A stretch of DNA of 64,000 bases from Candidatus Ozemobacteraceae bacterium (GCA_035373905.1 DAOSOK010000003.1:1-64000), one strand, 5' to 3'. Shown: positions 26,227-35,520, counted from the first letter of the stretch. The notes: generated from the letters alone by a model not told the origin. A program made the numbers and translations.

Positions 26227-29081
26227 GGCAGTCCCTCCAGTTCGAACAGGTCCGCCCCCGCTTCCTGCACGGCGAGCCTGTTCCACGTGAATCCGGACCG
26301 TAACCGATCTGCGACGCCTGGGGAGACGACGATCTTCGTCGCCGCCCCGAACCTGCTCGCGGCTTCGCACGCGGCGGATCGGGCCATGATGTTTCCGATG
26401 ATGGTGATATCGCGCCGTCCTTCGGCGGCGCCGACGAGACCGCGCACGGCAACGCCGACATCGACGCCGACGCCGTTTTCGATCGTGAACAGCCCCGCCG
26501 CCTTCCGCGCAGCGTTGAAGCCCGCCAGCGCAGAACGCATTTCGGCGCCGGCCAGGACGGCGCGCCGGATGTGTCCGGCCTCGTCTTCGCCGGCCGTCCG
26601 GGTGAACACCGCCGTGATCGCATCGCCGACGAACCGGTCGACATCCCCGCCGTGACGCCGGATTACCCGCTCCATTCCGGTGAAGTAGTCGTTCAGCATC
26701 GCGACGATCTCGCCCGCCGGATGTCGCTCGGAAATCGTCGTGAAGCCGCGGATATCGCTCGACAGCACGGCCACCTCGACCTGCTCGGCCGTGACGCCGC
26801 CGGCCGAGGCCTCCCAGGCTGCCGCAGAGAGATACCGTCGCATGCGCTCACGCTGGCGAAGTCCCTCGACCATGACGTTGAAAGAGGTCGCAAGCGTCGA
26901 CAGCTCTGCGGGTCCCCCGATCGGCAACGGAGGCGCATCATTGCCGGCCGCCACCATTTTGCCTGCTTTCGTCAGGGCCGAAATGGGGCCGGCGATTCGC
27001 CGGTTCAGAAAAACCGCGATCACTACGACCGGCAGCAGGGCAAGCATGAGTCCCTGGAGGATCGCACCGGAACTGCGTCGGAAGCTTTGCTCCACCGTTT
27101 CATACGAAACCATGCTCAGGAGCGCCATGTTGGAGTTGAACGACGAGGGCCTCACGGCAACAAGATTTTTCCCATCTCCGCCATCTCCAACGATGCCCGC
27201 ACCGTCACAGCCCCTTCTGATGAGATCCTGGCACATTCGGATCAGGTCGGGAGAGTTGCCTCTGTTGTCGGGATACAACACCGAATTGTACATCTGCTTC
27301 ACCCGGATGCCGTCCGCATCACGATGCCTCGTCAGAGTATTTCCGAAGCGGAGAGACTCGTCATCCACCATGATATTGACGAAAAGAATGCCGATGGCCC
27401 GTCCGGCCGCGTCCCTGAGGAGCTCCCAGAAAATCGAGGTTTCTCGGGAGAACAGGTTGCCCCTCATGACTCTTCCGCGGCCATGAAGCCCGTGCAGGAG
27501 GGGATGCCCTTCCCCGACGATGTCCGCCGCGTCCAGCCTGACCGTCTGCTCCTGCTTCGCCGGCTGATCCGGCTCTCCACGAGCGGCTTCGATGATGCGT
27601 TTGAAGACGAGTTTTCCGAACGCCTGCATCGCTTTGTCGAGCCCCCCCGTGTCCTGCCGTTTGATCTCCTTGCGCCAGATCTGCCCGTCGGCCCCGAAAC
27701 AGACGGCGAAGTTGCCATGCGTCTCTTCCGCCAGGATCCGGCGAAGGGCGCTCCAATCGCCTGCGGCAAGATGACCCGCAACGCGCACGGCAAGGTCCGA
27801 CATGTCTCTCTGCACGCTTTCGAGCTGGTTTCTGAACCGGCGGTCCGCCGCATCCACGCGTTGGAACAGGCGCGAACGCCAGAGCCGCAGGGACGCGTCC
27901 TTCGAATCGGCGGCTTCAGACAGGCCTATTCCAAGAAATGCGGTGAATGGCACCCACGAGGCCAGGAAAAACATGGCGAATATCTTGACCTGCAGTCCGA
28001 TTCCGGAGGCCTGTCGGGCGGTGAGGAGACGTGCGAGGCCGCGACCGCCGACCAGGGCGAAGGCGATGCAGCAGCAGCCTGCGGCGAGCCGCAGCCAGCC
28101 TGGGATCGATGCGATACGCCCCGGTTTGCAGCCGAGCGCCAGAATATGGCCTTCGCCAAGCCGGAATGCGGCAAACGTACCGAACCGGTTCGTCAGAATC
28201 GTTCCGTCACTGCGCGGGAGCCGCAGATCCCGCCAGCTCGTTCCACTCAGGCGCTTCGACGCGGGAACCATGAGACGCGTTCGATACTGAATGGCACAGT
28301 AATCGACATTTTCGTAGGAAAGCACTGAAGCGATCCGGCGCTCGACGAACAGCGGATCGAAGGCGTCCTCCCGAACGTATCCCATCCATCCGCTCCTGGC
28401 CGGGCTCATTTCATCGAGGGTTTGCCTGAGGAAGGAGAACCGGAATTTCCGCCCCTCCGCATCGACTCCTCCGAGGAGAAACGTCGATGAATGCCAGATG
28501 TCCTCGAGATTCATGAAGGGCGAAAGGCGGCTCTTGGCGGCGTTCGAACCCCTTTGTATCAGGGCAAGTTCCTCGGGCGACATCTTCCTGCCGTTGCACT
28601 GCCAGGTTTTCAGGATCGTCGCATTCCAGACGTGCTCGATATCCTCGGCTTCGGAAGCCGGACCATGGAAATCCATCAACCGGCCGTCCTCATCGAACCG
28701 CCAGACCCGGACTGATTCGGAGGAGTGATCCGCCCACGGTCGCCAGGGGTGGCCGAGGATTTTTTCGAGACCGATGAAGAACCTGTCCTTCTCGTTCTGT
28801 GCGAACGTGGCCTGGGAAATGGATGTGAAAAATCGTTTTTGATCCGTCGCGTTCTGGAGCCGGGTCGCAGCTTCGGCGATACGGACGGCGGCCTCGTAGG
28901 CTTCATTCCGGGCCGCATTTCCGATGGCCCATTCCGCCAGCCAGAGAAAACACAGGGTGACGAGCAGGATGCCCGCCCAAATCACGGTTCCTGCCAACCG
29001 ATGGTCTGGCCGACCGTCGCCGGTGATGGCCGGATCGGCCGCGTCCTGCGCGGAATCGCCGGGTTCATTGTTCAAGATCAT
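26223..29081 (-). CDS. Membrane receptor cyclase A, class III, C1-like active site (Lys, Asn and Arg lost)
   Basis: 952 residues from ATG 29081; a TTG nine bases earlier is the alternative and neither has a strong ribosome site. First gene of the operon. Order: TM1 (AGTVIWAGILLVTLCFLWLA), periplasmic loop, two central TMs, second loop, TM4 (GLMLALLPVVVIAVFL), HAMP, cyclase. The first and second metal Asps are kept (SSDIRGFT, FVGDA). The ATP-selecting Lys is Arg (VDRFVGD). The Asn/Arg motif reads IGNIMARSAACE, so Asn and Arg are both Ala. It resembles a C1-type half-cyclase. The sensed ligand is unknown; both periplasmic loops lack a fold I recognise. Confidence 0.87.
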   Translation of the reverse strand: MILNNEPGDSAQDAADPAITGDGRPDHRLAGTVIWAGILLVTLCFLWLAEWAIGNAARNEAYEAAVRIAEAATRLQNATDQKRFFTSISQATFAQNEKDRFFIGLEKILGHPWRPWADHSSESVRVWRFDEDGRLMDFHGPASEAEDIEHVWNATILKTWQCNGRKMSPEELALIQRGSNAAKSRLSPFMNLEDIWHSSTFLLGGVDAEGRKFRFSFLRQTLDEMSPARSGWMGYVREDAFDPLFVERRIASVLSYENVDYCAIQYRTRLMVPASKRLSGTSWRDLRLPRSDGTILTNRFGTFAAFRLGEGHILALGCKPGRIASIPGWLRLAAGCCCIAFALVGGRGLARLLTARQASGIGLQVKIFAMFFLASWVPFTAFLGIGLSEAADSKDASLRLWRSRLFQRVDAADRRFRNQLESVQRDMSDLAVRVAGHLAAGDWSALRRILAEETHGNFAVCFGADGQIWRKEIKRQDTGGLDKAMQAFGKLVFKRIIEAARGEPDQPAKQEQTVRLDAADIVGEGHPLLHGLHGRGRVMRGNLFSRETSIFWELLRDAAGRAIGILFVNIMVDDESLRFGNTLTRHRDADGIRVKQMYNSVLYPDNRGNSPDLIRMCQDLIRRGCDGAGIVGDGGDGKNLVAVRPSSFNSNMALLSMVSYETVEQSFRRSSGAILQGLMLALLPVVVIAVFLNRRIAGPISALTKAGKMVAAGNDAPPLPIGGPAELSTLATSFNVMVEGLRQRERMRRYLSAAAWEASAGGVTAEQVEVAVLSSDIRGFTTISERHPAGEIVAMLNDYFTGMERVIRRHGGDVDRFVGDAITAVFTRTAGEDEAGHIRRAVLAGAEMRSALAGFNAARKAAGLFTIENGVGVDVGVAVRGLVGAAEGRRDITIIGNIMARSAACEAASRFGAATKIVVSPGVADRLRSGFTWNRLAVQEAGADLFELEGLP

Positions 29082-29254
29082 CGCCGACAATTCTACCCCG
29101 CGCCGGTCCGTTCGTCATTTCCGTGGAAACGGCCTTCAACACCGCACCACAGGTTGCGGCTCAGGGCCGGGGGCGGATCGGCCGATACTAGGATAAGGAA
29201 GTCCGACATCCCGTCGGTCTTCCTCAGACACTTTTTCCGGAGGCAGACACAGCT

Positions 29255-30613
29255 ATGAACGCATTCTTCGTCGGCATCGGCGGTATGGGCATGAGCGGCC
29301 TGGCCAAGATCCTCCATACGGCAGGGAACAGGGTTGCCGGCTCGGATCGCGCGCTCGACGGAGACTACTGCCGCCGGCTCCGGGATCTGGGCGTCACGAT
29401 CTATCCGCAGGATGGAAACGGCCCCCGCCGCTTCCTCGAGGAAGCCGGGCTGAAGGCCGAAGACGTCGTCATCGTCAAGTCCACCGCCGTCGAGGACAAG
29501 GTGCCTGACATCGTCACCGCGCGGGAATTGGGCATCCGCGAGATCATGCGTTCCGATCTGCTCGCCGACATGGTCAACACGACCCGCGGCATCGCCGTCG
29601 GCGGGACGGCGGGCAAGACGACCACCACCGGCCTGATCGCCTGGGTGCTGAAGCACGCCGGTCTCGACCCCTCCTGCGCCGTCGGCGGCATCATGTCGGG
29701 CCTCGAAACCAACGCGTTCCGCGGCGCCGGGCCCCACTTCGTCATCGAGGCCGACGAATCGGACGGCTCGATCGTCAAATACACGCCATATATATCGATT
29801 ATTACAAATATATCGCGCGACCACAAGTCGCTCGACGAACTCAAGGAGCTGTTCGGCCAGTTTCTGGCGAACACCGATCCGGCCGGCGCCTGCATCATCT
29901 GCGGCGACGACCCGTACCTGCCGGAACTCGCCGGCAGGGCCGCCGGTCGCGTGATCAAATACGGCCTGGGAGCGGGCAACGACCTTCGGGCGGACCATAT
30001 CATCGTCGGAGCCGGGAAGGTGACGTTCACGGTCGACGGAACGCATTTCGAGATCAGGCTTCCTGGTCAGCACAACGTTTTGAACGCGCTCGCCGTGATC
30101 GCCGTCGCTCGGTTCGCCGGCGTTTCCGACGAGAAGACGGCCGAGGCAATGAAGGCGTTTCCCGGCATGAAGCGGCGGTTCGAGCACGTCGGAACGGCGC
30201 GCGGCGTCACGATCATCGATGACTTCGCCCACAATCCCGCCGAGATCGCCGCGGCGATCCGAACGGCGCGTCAGGCGTCGCGCCGGCGATTCATCGTCTA
30301 TCAGCCGCACGGATTCGGTCCGACCAGATTCACCCGCGACGACCTCGTGCGCGTCTTCACCGATCTCACTCACGACGAGTATCTGTATCTCGACGACATC
30401 TTTTACGGCGGCGGAACAGTAGAGAAGGATATCTCGTCGAAAGACATCATCGACGAGGTCCGGCGGCGGTTTTCCAACGCCTATTATCACGGGAGCCGAG
30501 ATAAGATAGTTAGCGATATTGTAAAAGAGGCCCGGGACGGCGACATGGTTCTCGTCATGGGTGCGCGCGACGTGAACACGATCTGTCGCCGCATCCTGGA
30601 CTGCCTTCAATAA
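29255..30613 (+). CDS. MurC-like Mur ligase
   Basis: 452 residues, close to MurC length (about 460), with GGAGG 12 bases upstream. N-terminal Rossmann motif FFVGIGGMGMSGLAKIL, P-loop GGTAGKTTTT, EADESDGS, TNISRDH, HNVLNALA, and C-terminal motifs RRFEHVG and DDFAHNPAEI all follow MurC order. MurC adds L-alanine to UDP-MurNAc. Two sites are unusual. The P-loop has Ala where MurC and Mpl have His (GTHGKTT), and QPHGFGPTRF replaces the usual QPHRYSRT. It is outside a division/cell-wall cluster. It may be a specialised or recycling ligase rather than the housekeeping enzyme. Confidence 0.78.
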   Translation: MNAFFVGIGGMGMSGLAKILHTAGNRVAGSDRALDGDYCRRLRDLGVTIYPQDGNGPRRFLEEAGLKAEDVVIVKSTAVEDKVPDIVTARELGIREIMRSDLLADMVNTTRGIAVGGTAGKTTTTGLIAWVLKHAGLDPSCAVGGIMSGLETNAFRGAGPHFVIEADESDGSIVKYTPYISIITNISRDHKSLDELKELFGQFLANTDPAGACIICGDDPYLPELAGRAAGRVIKYGLGAGNDLRADHIIVGAGKVTFTVDGTHFEIRLPGQHNVLNALAVIAVARFAGVSDEKTAEAMKAFPGMKRRFEHVGTARGVTIIDDFAHNPAEIAAAIRTARQASRRRFIVYQPHGFGPTRFTRDDLVRVFTDLTHDEYLYLDDIFYGGGTVEKDISSKDIIDEVRRRFSNAYYHGSRDKIVSDIVKEARDGDMVLVMGARDVNTICRRILDCLQ

Positions 30614-30641
30614 GGCCGAACACGCGATGGAAGGATCGAAC

Positions 30642-31322
30642 ATGTCTCTCTCCCTCCTGTTCGCCCTCCCGCCCGGCCCCCTGCGGATCGGTCTCGTCGA
30701 AGCGGACGGCGTATGCGTCGGCGCGTCGCGCCCCGAATACCTGCGGTCCGTCTCCGAGGAGATAGGCGACCGCATCGATCCCGGCTATGTCTATCCCGAT
30801 CCGCTTCAAAAAGGCATCCGAAGCCTTCTGAAGACGTACGGGTTCCACCCGTCCGGACGCAACAGGCCGGCCTCCGAGTTCCTGGTCAAGGATCTCCAGG
30901 TCCGCGGCGAGTTCCATCCGATCAACGTCGTGGCCGACATCAACAACCATCTGTCGCTCGTGTCGCACCTCCCGATCAGCATCTTCGACCGGGACAAGGC
31001 CGGCGACAAGCTGTCCGTTCGTCTGGGCATGGAGAACGAGTCCTATGTCTTCAACAGGGAAGGACAGGAACTCGCTCTCAAGCACCTGATCGTCGTCGCT
31101 CGCTCCGACGGGAACCTGCAGGCAATCGCAAGCCCGGTCAAGGATTCCCAGGAGACGAAGGTGTTCGAATCGACGAAACGGGTGACGGGCATTGTCTATA
31201 CTACACGCAATATTTCACCCGACGAGGAGTTCGAGCCGTTCCTCGAACGGTTCTGTCGCCTTCTCCGCGCCGAAGCGGGGGCGTCCGCCGCATCCTGGCG
31301 GATTCTGGACCAGCCGCGATGA
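30642..31322 (+). CDS. B3/B4 tRNA-binding-domain protein
   Basis: 226 residues from ATG 30642, which has GGAAGGA at the right distance; an ATG 15 bases upstream is the alternative. The segment with FLVKDLQVRGEFHPINVVAD, then INNHLSLVSHLPISIFD, then ESYVFNREGQELALKHLIVV, matches the B3/B4 domain. That domain is found in the phenylalanyl-tRNA synthetase beta subunit, where it edits mischarged tRNA, and in stand-alone proteins of unknown function. It follows the MurC-like gene by 28 bases, so the two are probably co-transcribed. Its substrate is unknown. Confidence 0.75.
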   Translation: MSLSLLFALPPGPLRIGLVEADGVCVGASRPEYLRSVSEEIGDRIDPGYVYPDPLQKGIRSLLKTYGFHPSGRNRPASEFLVKDLQVRGEFHPINVVADINNHLSLVSHLPISIFDRDKAGDKLSVRLGMENESYVFNREGQELALKHLIVVARSDGNLQAIASPVKDSQETKVFESTKRVTGIVYTTRNISPDEEFEPFLERFCRLLRAEAGASAASWRILDQPR

Positions 31323-31359
31323 TGCGGCACACAGATCGATCTGCATGGGAGACTACACC

Positions 31360-31623
31360 GTGAAACGAAAACTCGGGGCCCTGTTCCTGTCGTTCCTTCT
31401 CGCGTTGGCGACGTCCGGCTGCACCGAAGAGGGCCGCCTGGAAGACCGGATGAACTCGAAGGATCCGTCGGTCCGAAAGGAAGCCGCGCTGAAACTGGGC
31501 GATCGGGGCACGCCAAACGCCCTTCGCATTCTCCAGCTTCACGAGGACGATCCCGACTTCACCGTCCGCAACGTCGTCATCGAGCAGGTCAAGCGGATCA
31601 ACAAGCAGACGTTCATGAAGTGA
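31360..31623 (+). CDS. Small HEAT-repeat-like lipoprotein
   Basis: 87 residues from GTG 31360, with GGGAG nine bases upstream; an in-frame ATG at 31345 is the alternative. The GTG start gives a classic signal peptide (MKRKLGALFLSFLLALA) ending in a TSGC lipobox. The mature part reads like one or two HEAT helical pairs (DPSVRKEAALKLGDRG, then FTVRNVVIEQVKRI). It is too small for an enzyme and probably an envelope adaptor. It ends 15 bases from the convergent acylphosphatase gene. Confidence 0.72.
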   Translation: MKRKLGALFLSFLLALATSGCTEEGRLEDRMNSKDPSVRKEAALKLGDRGTPNALRILQLHEDDPDFTVRNVVIEQVKRINKQTFMK

Positions 31624-31638
31624 CGCCCGTTCGGAGGA

Positions 31639-31932
31639 TCAGAAGCGGATCTCGAACCCTCCCGCCGACGGAAGTTCGATGAACTCGTCTTTCAGGATCG
31701 CGACCTGTTCCACCTCGGAGTAGCCCGGCCCGCGCCGCATCGCGGTCAGATACTCGTCGACGGCGGCAACGCTGCCTTCGGCACAGAACTCGACCGCTCC
31801 GTCGGCCCGGTTCCTGACCCAGCCCGAAACCCCGCATGTAGCCGCCTGCCGGCGCGCGTATGCGCGGAAGCCGACCCCCTGGACGAAGCCGTGGACGACC
31901 CCGTGAACGCGGCGAAGCCGCTCCGCCGACAT
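31639..31932 (-). CDS. acyP: Acylphosphatase
   Basis: 97 residues, the usual acylphosphatase length. The active-site loop GFVQGVGFRAYARRQA carries the conserved VQGVGFR with the phosphate-binding Arg, and the Asn motif GWVRNRADGAVEF supplies the catalytic Asn. The C-terminus ends in a typical ExxxF-type strand (GGFEIRF). The enzyme hydrolyses acyl phosphates such as acetyl phosphate or carbamoyl phosphate. The start is two bases after the stop of the DnaB-like gene, so translation is likely coupled. It is last in a minus-strand operon with alkaline phosphatase. Confidence 0.93.
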   Translation of the reverse strand: MSAERLRRVHGVVHGFVQGVGFRAYARRQAATCGVSGWVRNRADGAVEFCAEGSVAAVDEYLTAMRRGPGYSEVEQVAILKDEFIELPSAGGFEIRF

Positions 31933-31934
31933 GG

Positions 31935-33923
31935 TCAGGGCCGCCCGATCGGCATCGACGGGCCGTCCCAGAACCGGATCAGGTCGCGCTGGTAGAGGAA
32001 CAGCAGCGCCGACCGGGTTCCGGTGCGCGTGTGCAGAAGCCGTGCGAGGCAGTAGGTGTCGTTCCGGTGCCGCACGCCGGCCGCGGCCTGATACAGCCGC
32101 TTTTCGAGCGAATCGGCCACAGCCGGATCGACCTTTCCCTGAGACATCGCGAGGAACTTCCGGAGATTGATCCGTTCGGTCGTCAGGTGCAGGATCGAAT
32201 CGGAAACCCCCTGCCATCGCGAAAGCAGATCGAGATCGACCGCGTCGATGAGGTGCGGCCGCTGGATCTGCGCCGCCGGAACGTGCGCGGACGCCAGGAC
32301 GGTGAACCGCTGGGCGGCCGCCCGATGACGCAACTCCTCGAGAAACCGTCCGAGGCGTTCACCGGCTTCGGATGCGAGGGACTCGACGACGAGCACACGG
32401 CCGGCCCCTGCGGGGATCATCTTCATCAGTTCGGTGAGGGCATCCGCATCGTAGGGCGGAATCGCGCTGTCGGATCCGCGAAGGTACAGCGAATCCCGGA
32501 CGGCGTTCGCCACGGCCTCGTAGAGGCTTTTCAGTTTCGGCCGGGCGGTGTCGCCTTCCGGCCCCTGGAGCGACGCTCCGGCGGCCAGTTCCGCCGCCGG
32601 CACCCGGCCGAGCCAGGAGGCGACCCGGGTCATCAGCTCTGCCGCCGTGTGTTCCATCGATATATATAGAACGCCATATTTCGACGAGAGATGAAGCGCC
32701 TGCTGCAGCAGGAACGCGCCTTTTCCCTCTTCCCGGGCGCCGGCGACCAGGTGCACCCGGTTCGGCTGCCAGCCGCCCCCGAGTTTCCGGTTGAGTTCGG
32801 TCCAGGGGGTGGCCAGCGCGCCGTCGGCGGAAACGCCCGCCGCGGCCCGTTCCGTCGCCTCGACCTTGAAGGGCCGGAACTCCGCCGGTCGTTTCCCGGC
32901 ATCGAGAACCTGCGGCGCAGCCGGCCGCTCCGGTCTCGGCGCGGGAGCAATGCCGAGGCCCGTTTCGAAGCCCGCGGCAAAGCCGCCGCTCCCCGGGGGG
33001 GGAGGGAGCGGGGTTCCGCTTTCCACCGTCGCCTTCGCTTCGTCGAGGGCCTGTTTCGCCGCCGGAACGACGGCGACCTTCGCATCGACGAACTTCAGCC
33101 AGGTCTTCACTTCGCGCACGCACTCGTCGAGCGTCCGCTTCTTCCCGCAGAAGTCCGAGAACGCCGCGGTCCCGTAGGCGAAGTGCGAGGGGCCGACCCC
33201 GACCTTCGGCCGGTGAAGCGCGGGATGCACCGCGCCGGGAAGGAGGACGGGGATATCCCAGGAACAGGTCGTAAGCAGTAGCGTCCGGTCGACGGTCCTG
33301 ACCAAACGGCCGTCTCCTCCGCGGATGCCGCCGATATTCAGAAGAAACTGGCGGTACCAGCTGGGCAACGCCGTGTCGAACGCCGAGCCGAAGACGCCGG
33401 GGTGCACTTCAATGCTGATCTCCTCGGGCGTCGCGAGAATCGCCATCGCCTCCTGCGGGACGCCAAGCTTCTTCAGGCTGTCGATGAACCGCACCGTGTC
33501 GTCATACACCGTCTGAAACCCGAGGACCTCGCCGGCCGGCTTGTAAGCCTTGCCGTCGACGACGATGAGCGTCCGCTCGTCACGTAGCAACCCCTCGAGC
33601 TCGGCGCGGGCCGGAAGTTCGGGAAGCCGTTTCCCGGCGGCCTCCAGCTGGATCGTCATCCCGTCGCAGGCGCACTCGTCGAGAAGCAGGTCGGACGCCC
33701 GCCGGACGGCGTGGGTCACGATCAGCGGCCCCCCGAGCGGGAGGATACCCGCTTTCAGGTCGAGCTCGACCTTGCTCTGATCGTCTTCCTCGAACCAGAA
33801 GGGGCTTCTGCAGAGGCCCTCCTGGTGCACTTTCAGCAGGTCGGGCAGCGTTTTGAGCTCGAAAACTTCCGGCTGTTTGCCGGATTCGGCCTTGAACGAT
33901 ACGAGACAGTGCAGAGACATCAT
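31935..33923 (-). CDS. Degenerate DnaB-like RecA-fold protein with primase-like N-terminal region
   Basis: 662 residues. Two adjacent ATGs follow GGGAGGGG; the second (33920) is better spaced. About residues 370-650 follow the DnaB helicase core: AGAREEGKGAFLLQQAL (Walker A), LYISMEHTAAELMTRVAS (the FSLEM motif), VLVVESL (Walker B), and a C-terminal KNRNGxTG-like HTRTGTRSALLF. The Walker A Thr is Gly and the Walker B Asp is Glu, so ATP hydrolysis is doubtful. Residues 140-280 (DDTVRFIDSLKKLG, ISIEVHPGVFGSAF, LLPGAVHPALHR) distantly recall archaeo-eukaryotic primases, without an obvious DxD. A Pro-rich linker separates the halves. It sits 12 bases after alkaline phosphatase. Function unknown. 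Confidence 0.6.
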   Translation of the reverse strand: MMSLHCLVSFKAESGKQPEVFELKTLPDLLKVHQEGLCRSPFWFEEDDQSKVELDLKAGILPLGGPLIVTHAVRRASDLLLDECACDGMTIQLEAAGKRLPELPARAELEGLLRDERTLIVVDGKAYKPAGEVLGFQTVYDDTVRFIDSLKKLGVPQEAMAILATPEEISIEVHPGVFGSAFDTALPSWYRQFLLNIGGIRGGDGRLVRTVDRTLLLTTCSWDIPVLLPGAVHPALHRPKVGVGPSHFAYGTAAFSDFCGKKRTLDECVREVKTWLKFVDAKVAVVPAAKQALDEAKATVESGTPLPPPPGSGGFAAGFETGLGIAPAPRPERPAAPQVLDAGKRPAEFRPFKVEATERAAAGVSADGALATPWTELNRKLGGGWQPNRVHLVAGAREEGKGAFLLQQALHLSSKYGVLYISMEHTAAELMTRVASWLGRVPAAELAAGASLQGPEGDTARPKLKSLYEAVANAVRDSLYLRGSDSAIPPYDADALTELMKMIPAGAGRVLVVESLASEAGERLGRFLEELRHRAAAQRFTVLASAHVPAAQIQRPHLIDAVDLDLLSRWQGVSDSILHLTTERINLRKFLAMSQGKVDPAVADSLEKRLYQAAAGVRHRNDTYCLARLLHTRTGTRSALLFLYQRDLIRFWDGPSMPIGRP

Positions 33924-33935
33924 CCCCTCCCGTCG

Positions 33936-35354
33936 TTACGGAAATTTTATTCCGATCGCTATACCAATTCTCCTGGGTATCTCCCAGCTCCGCAGCACGC
34001 CGCCGAACAGGTTCTGGTGGGCGCCCATGGCGTGGATGAACAGGTCCTCCCCGGTGTGGCCGTGGGTGTCTTGCATCGCATCCTCCACTTCGGGAGCGTG
34101 GAAGGTCAACCCGAACTTGGCGAAAACCACCGAGCCGAGCTGCAATTCGAACGTCCGCGACTCGTGGGCGGCGACGAGCCGGTCCAGCTCCGCCTTCGAA
34201 AAATCCACGCCGGGAAATGCGGCTTTCAGCCGCCCCGGAATCGCGTCCCCCTTCCCCTTGAGCTCGGCCGCGAGGGCGATCGTCGAGGTGGCGAGCGCGT
34301 TGAAGCGCGCGGGATCGAACGTTTCGATCACCTGCAGGCCGCCCGTCGCGTGGTCGGAAACCACGACGAGAAGGGCATCGTGGTTCGTCTTGACGAACTC
34401 GACCATCTTTCGAAGCGCCTCGTCCATCGCCCGCATCTGGGCTACGCCTTCGGCAGCGTCATGGGCGTGCATCGTGGCGTCGATTTTTCCGGCTTCGACC
34501 ATCAGCAGAAACCCTTTGTCCCCGCGGTCGAGCAGGGAAACGGCCGCCGCCGCCATCTCGCTCAGCGTGGGCGTTTCGTCGCCCTTCCGCTCGAAGGAAT
34601 ACGGCAGGTAGGAGTCGGCGAACAGCCCCAGGAGCTTCGCGGAACGCCCGGCGACCGCCGAGAGCAATTCGCGCCGGTTGCTCACGACCCGGTATCCGCG
34701 CTTCACCGCCTCGTCGAGCTCCTTGCCGAACTTCTTCCGGCCGCCGCTCAGGAGCACCTCATACTCGCTGCGCACCTGTTGGGCGGCGATCGCTTCCTCC
34801 TCGTCACGGTCGTTCTGGTGTGCGGAAAACGCGGCCGGGGTGGCGTGCGTCAGGCGGGTGTCCGAGACGACGCCTACGCGGAACCCCCGCTTGCGCGCGG
34901 CCTCGAAGATCGTCTCGAGCGGCTTGTACTGGTCGTCGACGGCAATGCGGCCGTTGATCGTCTCACGCCCGGTCGAGAACTGGGAACCGGCCGCAGCGGA
35001 ATCGTTCACCTGGCCGCCCTTGGGATAGCCGATCATGCGGCCCACGACGGGCAGCTTGTCGAGCGCCAGCATACCGTCGCGACCATGGAGGGCGGCGCGG
35101 CCGAGCGTGAGCATCGATGCGCTCATTCCGTCGCAGACGAACAGAATCACCTTCCGGGCAGGCTTGCCGATGATGCCCACGCGCCGCCGGATCGCCTCGT
35201 CGATCGTGATCGGCTCGGGATTCACCGGTGTGATCAGATCCGCAGGTCGGGCCTCCACGGGCGCCACAGTCGGTATCGCCTGCTGCCCAAGAACCGGTTG
35301 GAAAAATGCGAAAAGAAAGGCCCCCGCCAGAACGTATCGAATGGTTCGAAGCAT
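33936..35354 (-). CDS. Alkaline phosphatase (PhoA family), exported
   Basis: 472 residues from ATG 35354 with AAAGGAAA upstream. The longer frame adds a non-signal N-terminus, whereas this start gives a signal peptide (TIRYVLAGAFLFAFF, cleaved near VLGQ). Metal and catalytic motifs are intact: FVCDGMS, nucleophile Ser in NDSAAAGSQFSTG, EAGKIDATMHAHD, SDHATGG and the C-terminal zinc His in DTHGHTGED. It releases phosphate from monoesters in the periplasm. It is first in a minus-strand operon with a DnaB-like protein and an acylphosphatase. Confidence 0.93.
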   Translation of the reverse strand: MLRTIRYVLAGAFLFAFFQPVLGQQAIPTVAPVEARPADLITPVNPEPITIDEAIRRRVGIIGKPARKVILFVCDGMSASMLTLGRAALHGRDGMLALDKLPVVGRMIGYPKGGQVNDSAAAGSQFSTGRETINGRIAVDDQYKPLETIFEAARKRGFRVGVVSDTRLTHATPAAFSAHQNDRDEEEAIAAQQVRSEYEVLLSGGRKKFGKELDEAVKRGYRVVSNRRELLSAVAGRSAKLLGLFADSYLPYSFERKGDETPTLSEMAAAAVSLLDRGDKGFLLMVEAGKIDATMHAHDAAEGVAQMRAMDEALRKMVEFVKTNHDALLVVVSDHATGGLQVIETFDPARFNALATSTIALAAELKGKGDAIPGRLKAAFPGVDFSKAELDRLVAAHESRTFELQLGSVVFAKFGLTFHAPEVEDAMQDTHGHTGEDLFIHAMGAHQNLFGGVLRSWEIPRRIGIAIGIKFP

Positions 35355-35520
35355 GATTGTTTCCTTTCCTGTATCCCCGGGAGGATGATGTCCGGTAGAT
35401 GATACCACAAGCCATCCCTCCGGCCGATTCCCGCTTCGAACCGGTGCAATCCATCCCCGCCCGTCCTTCGTTTTGCTCATCCGAATCGTGCCGCTGCTCG
35501 TCCGCCTGACTGCCCAAAAG

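Noticed and set aside
20525..29081. The three cyclases as one frameshifted or assembly-duplicated gene
   Set aside because: The sequences are diverged throughout, each has a full set of domains and a normal start and stop, and they overlap by ATGA as in real operons.
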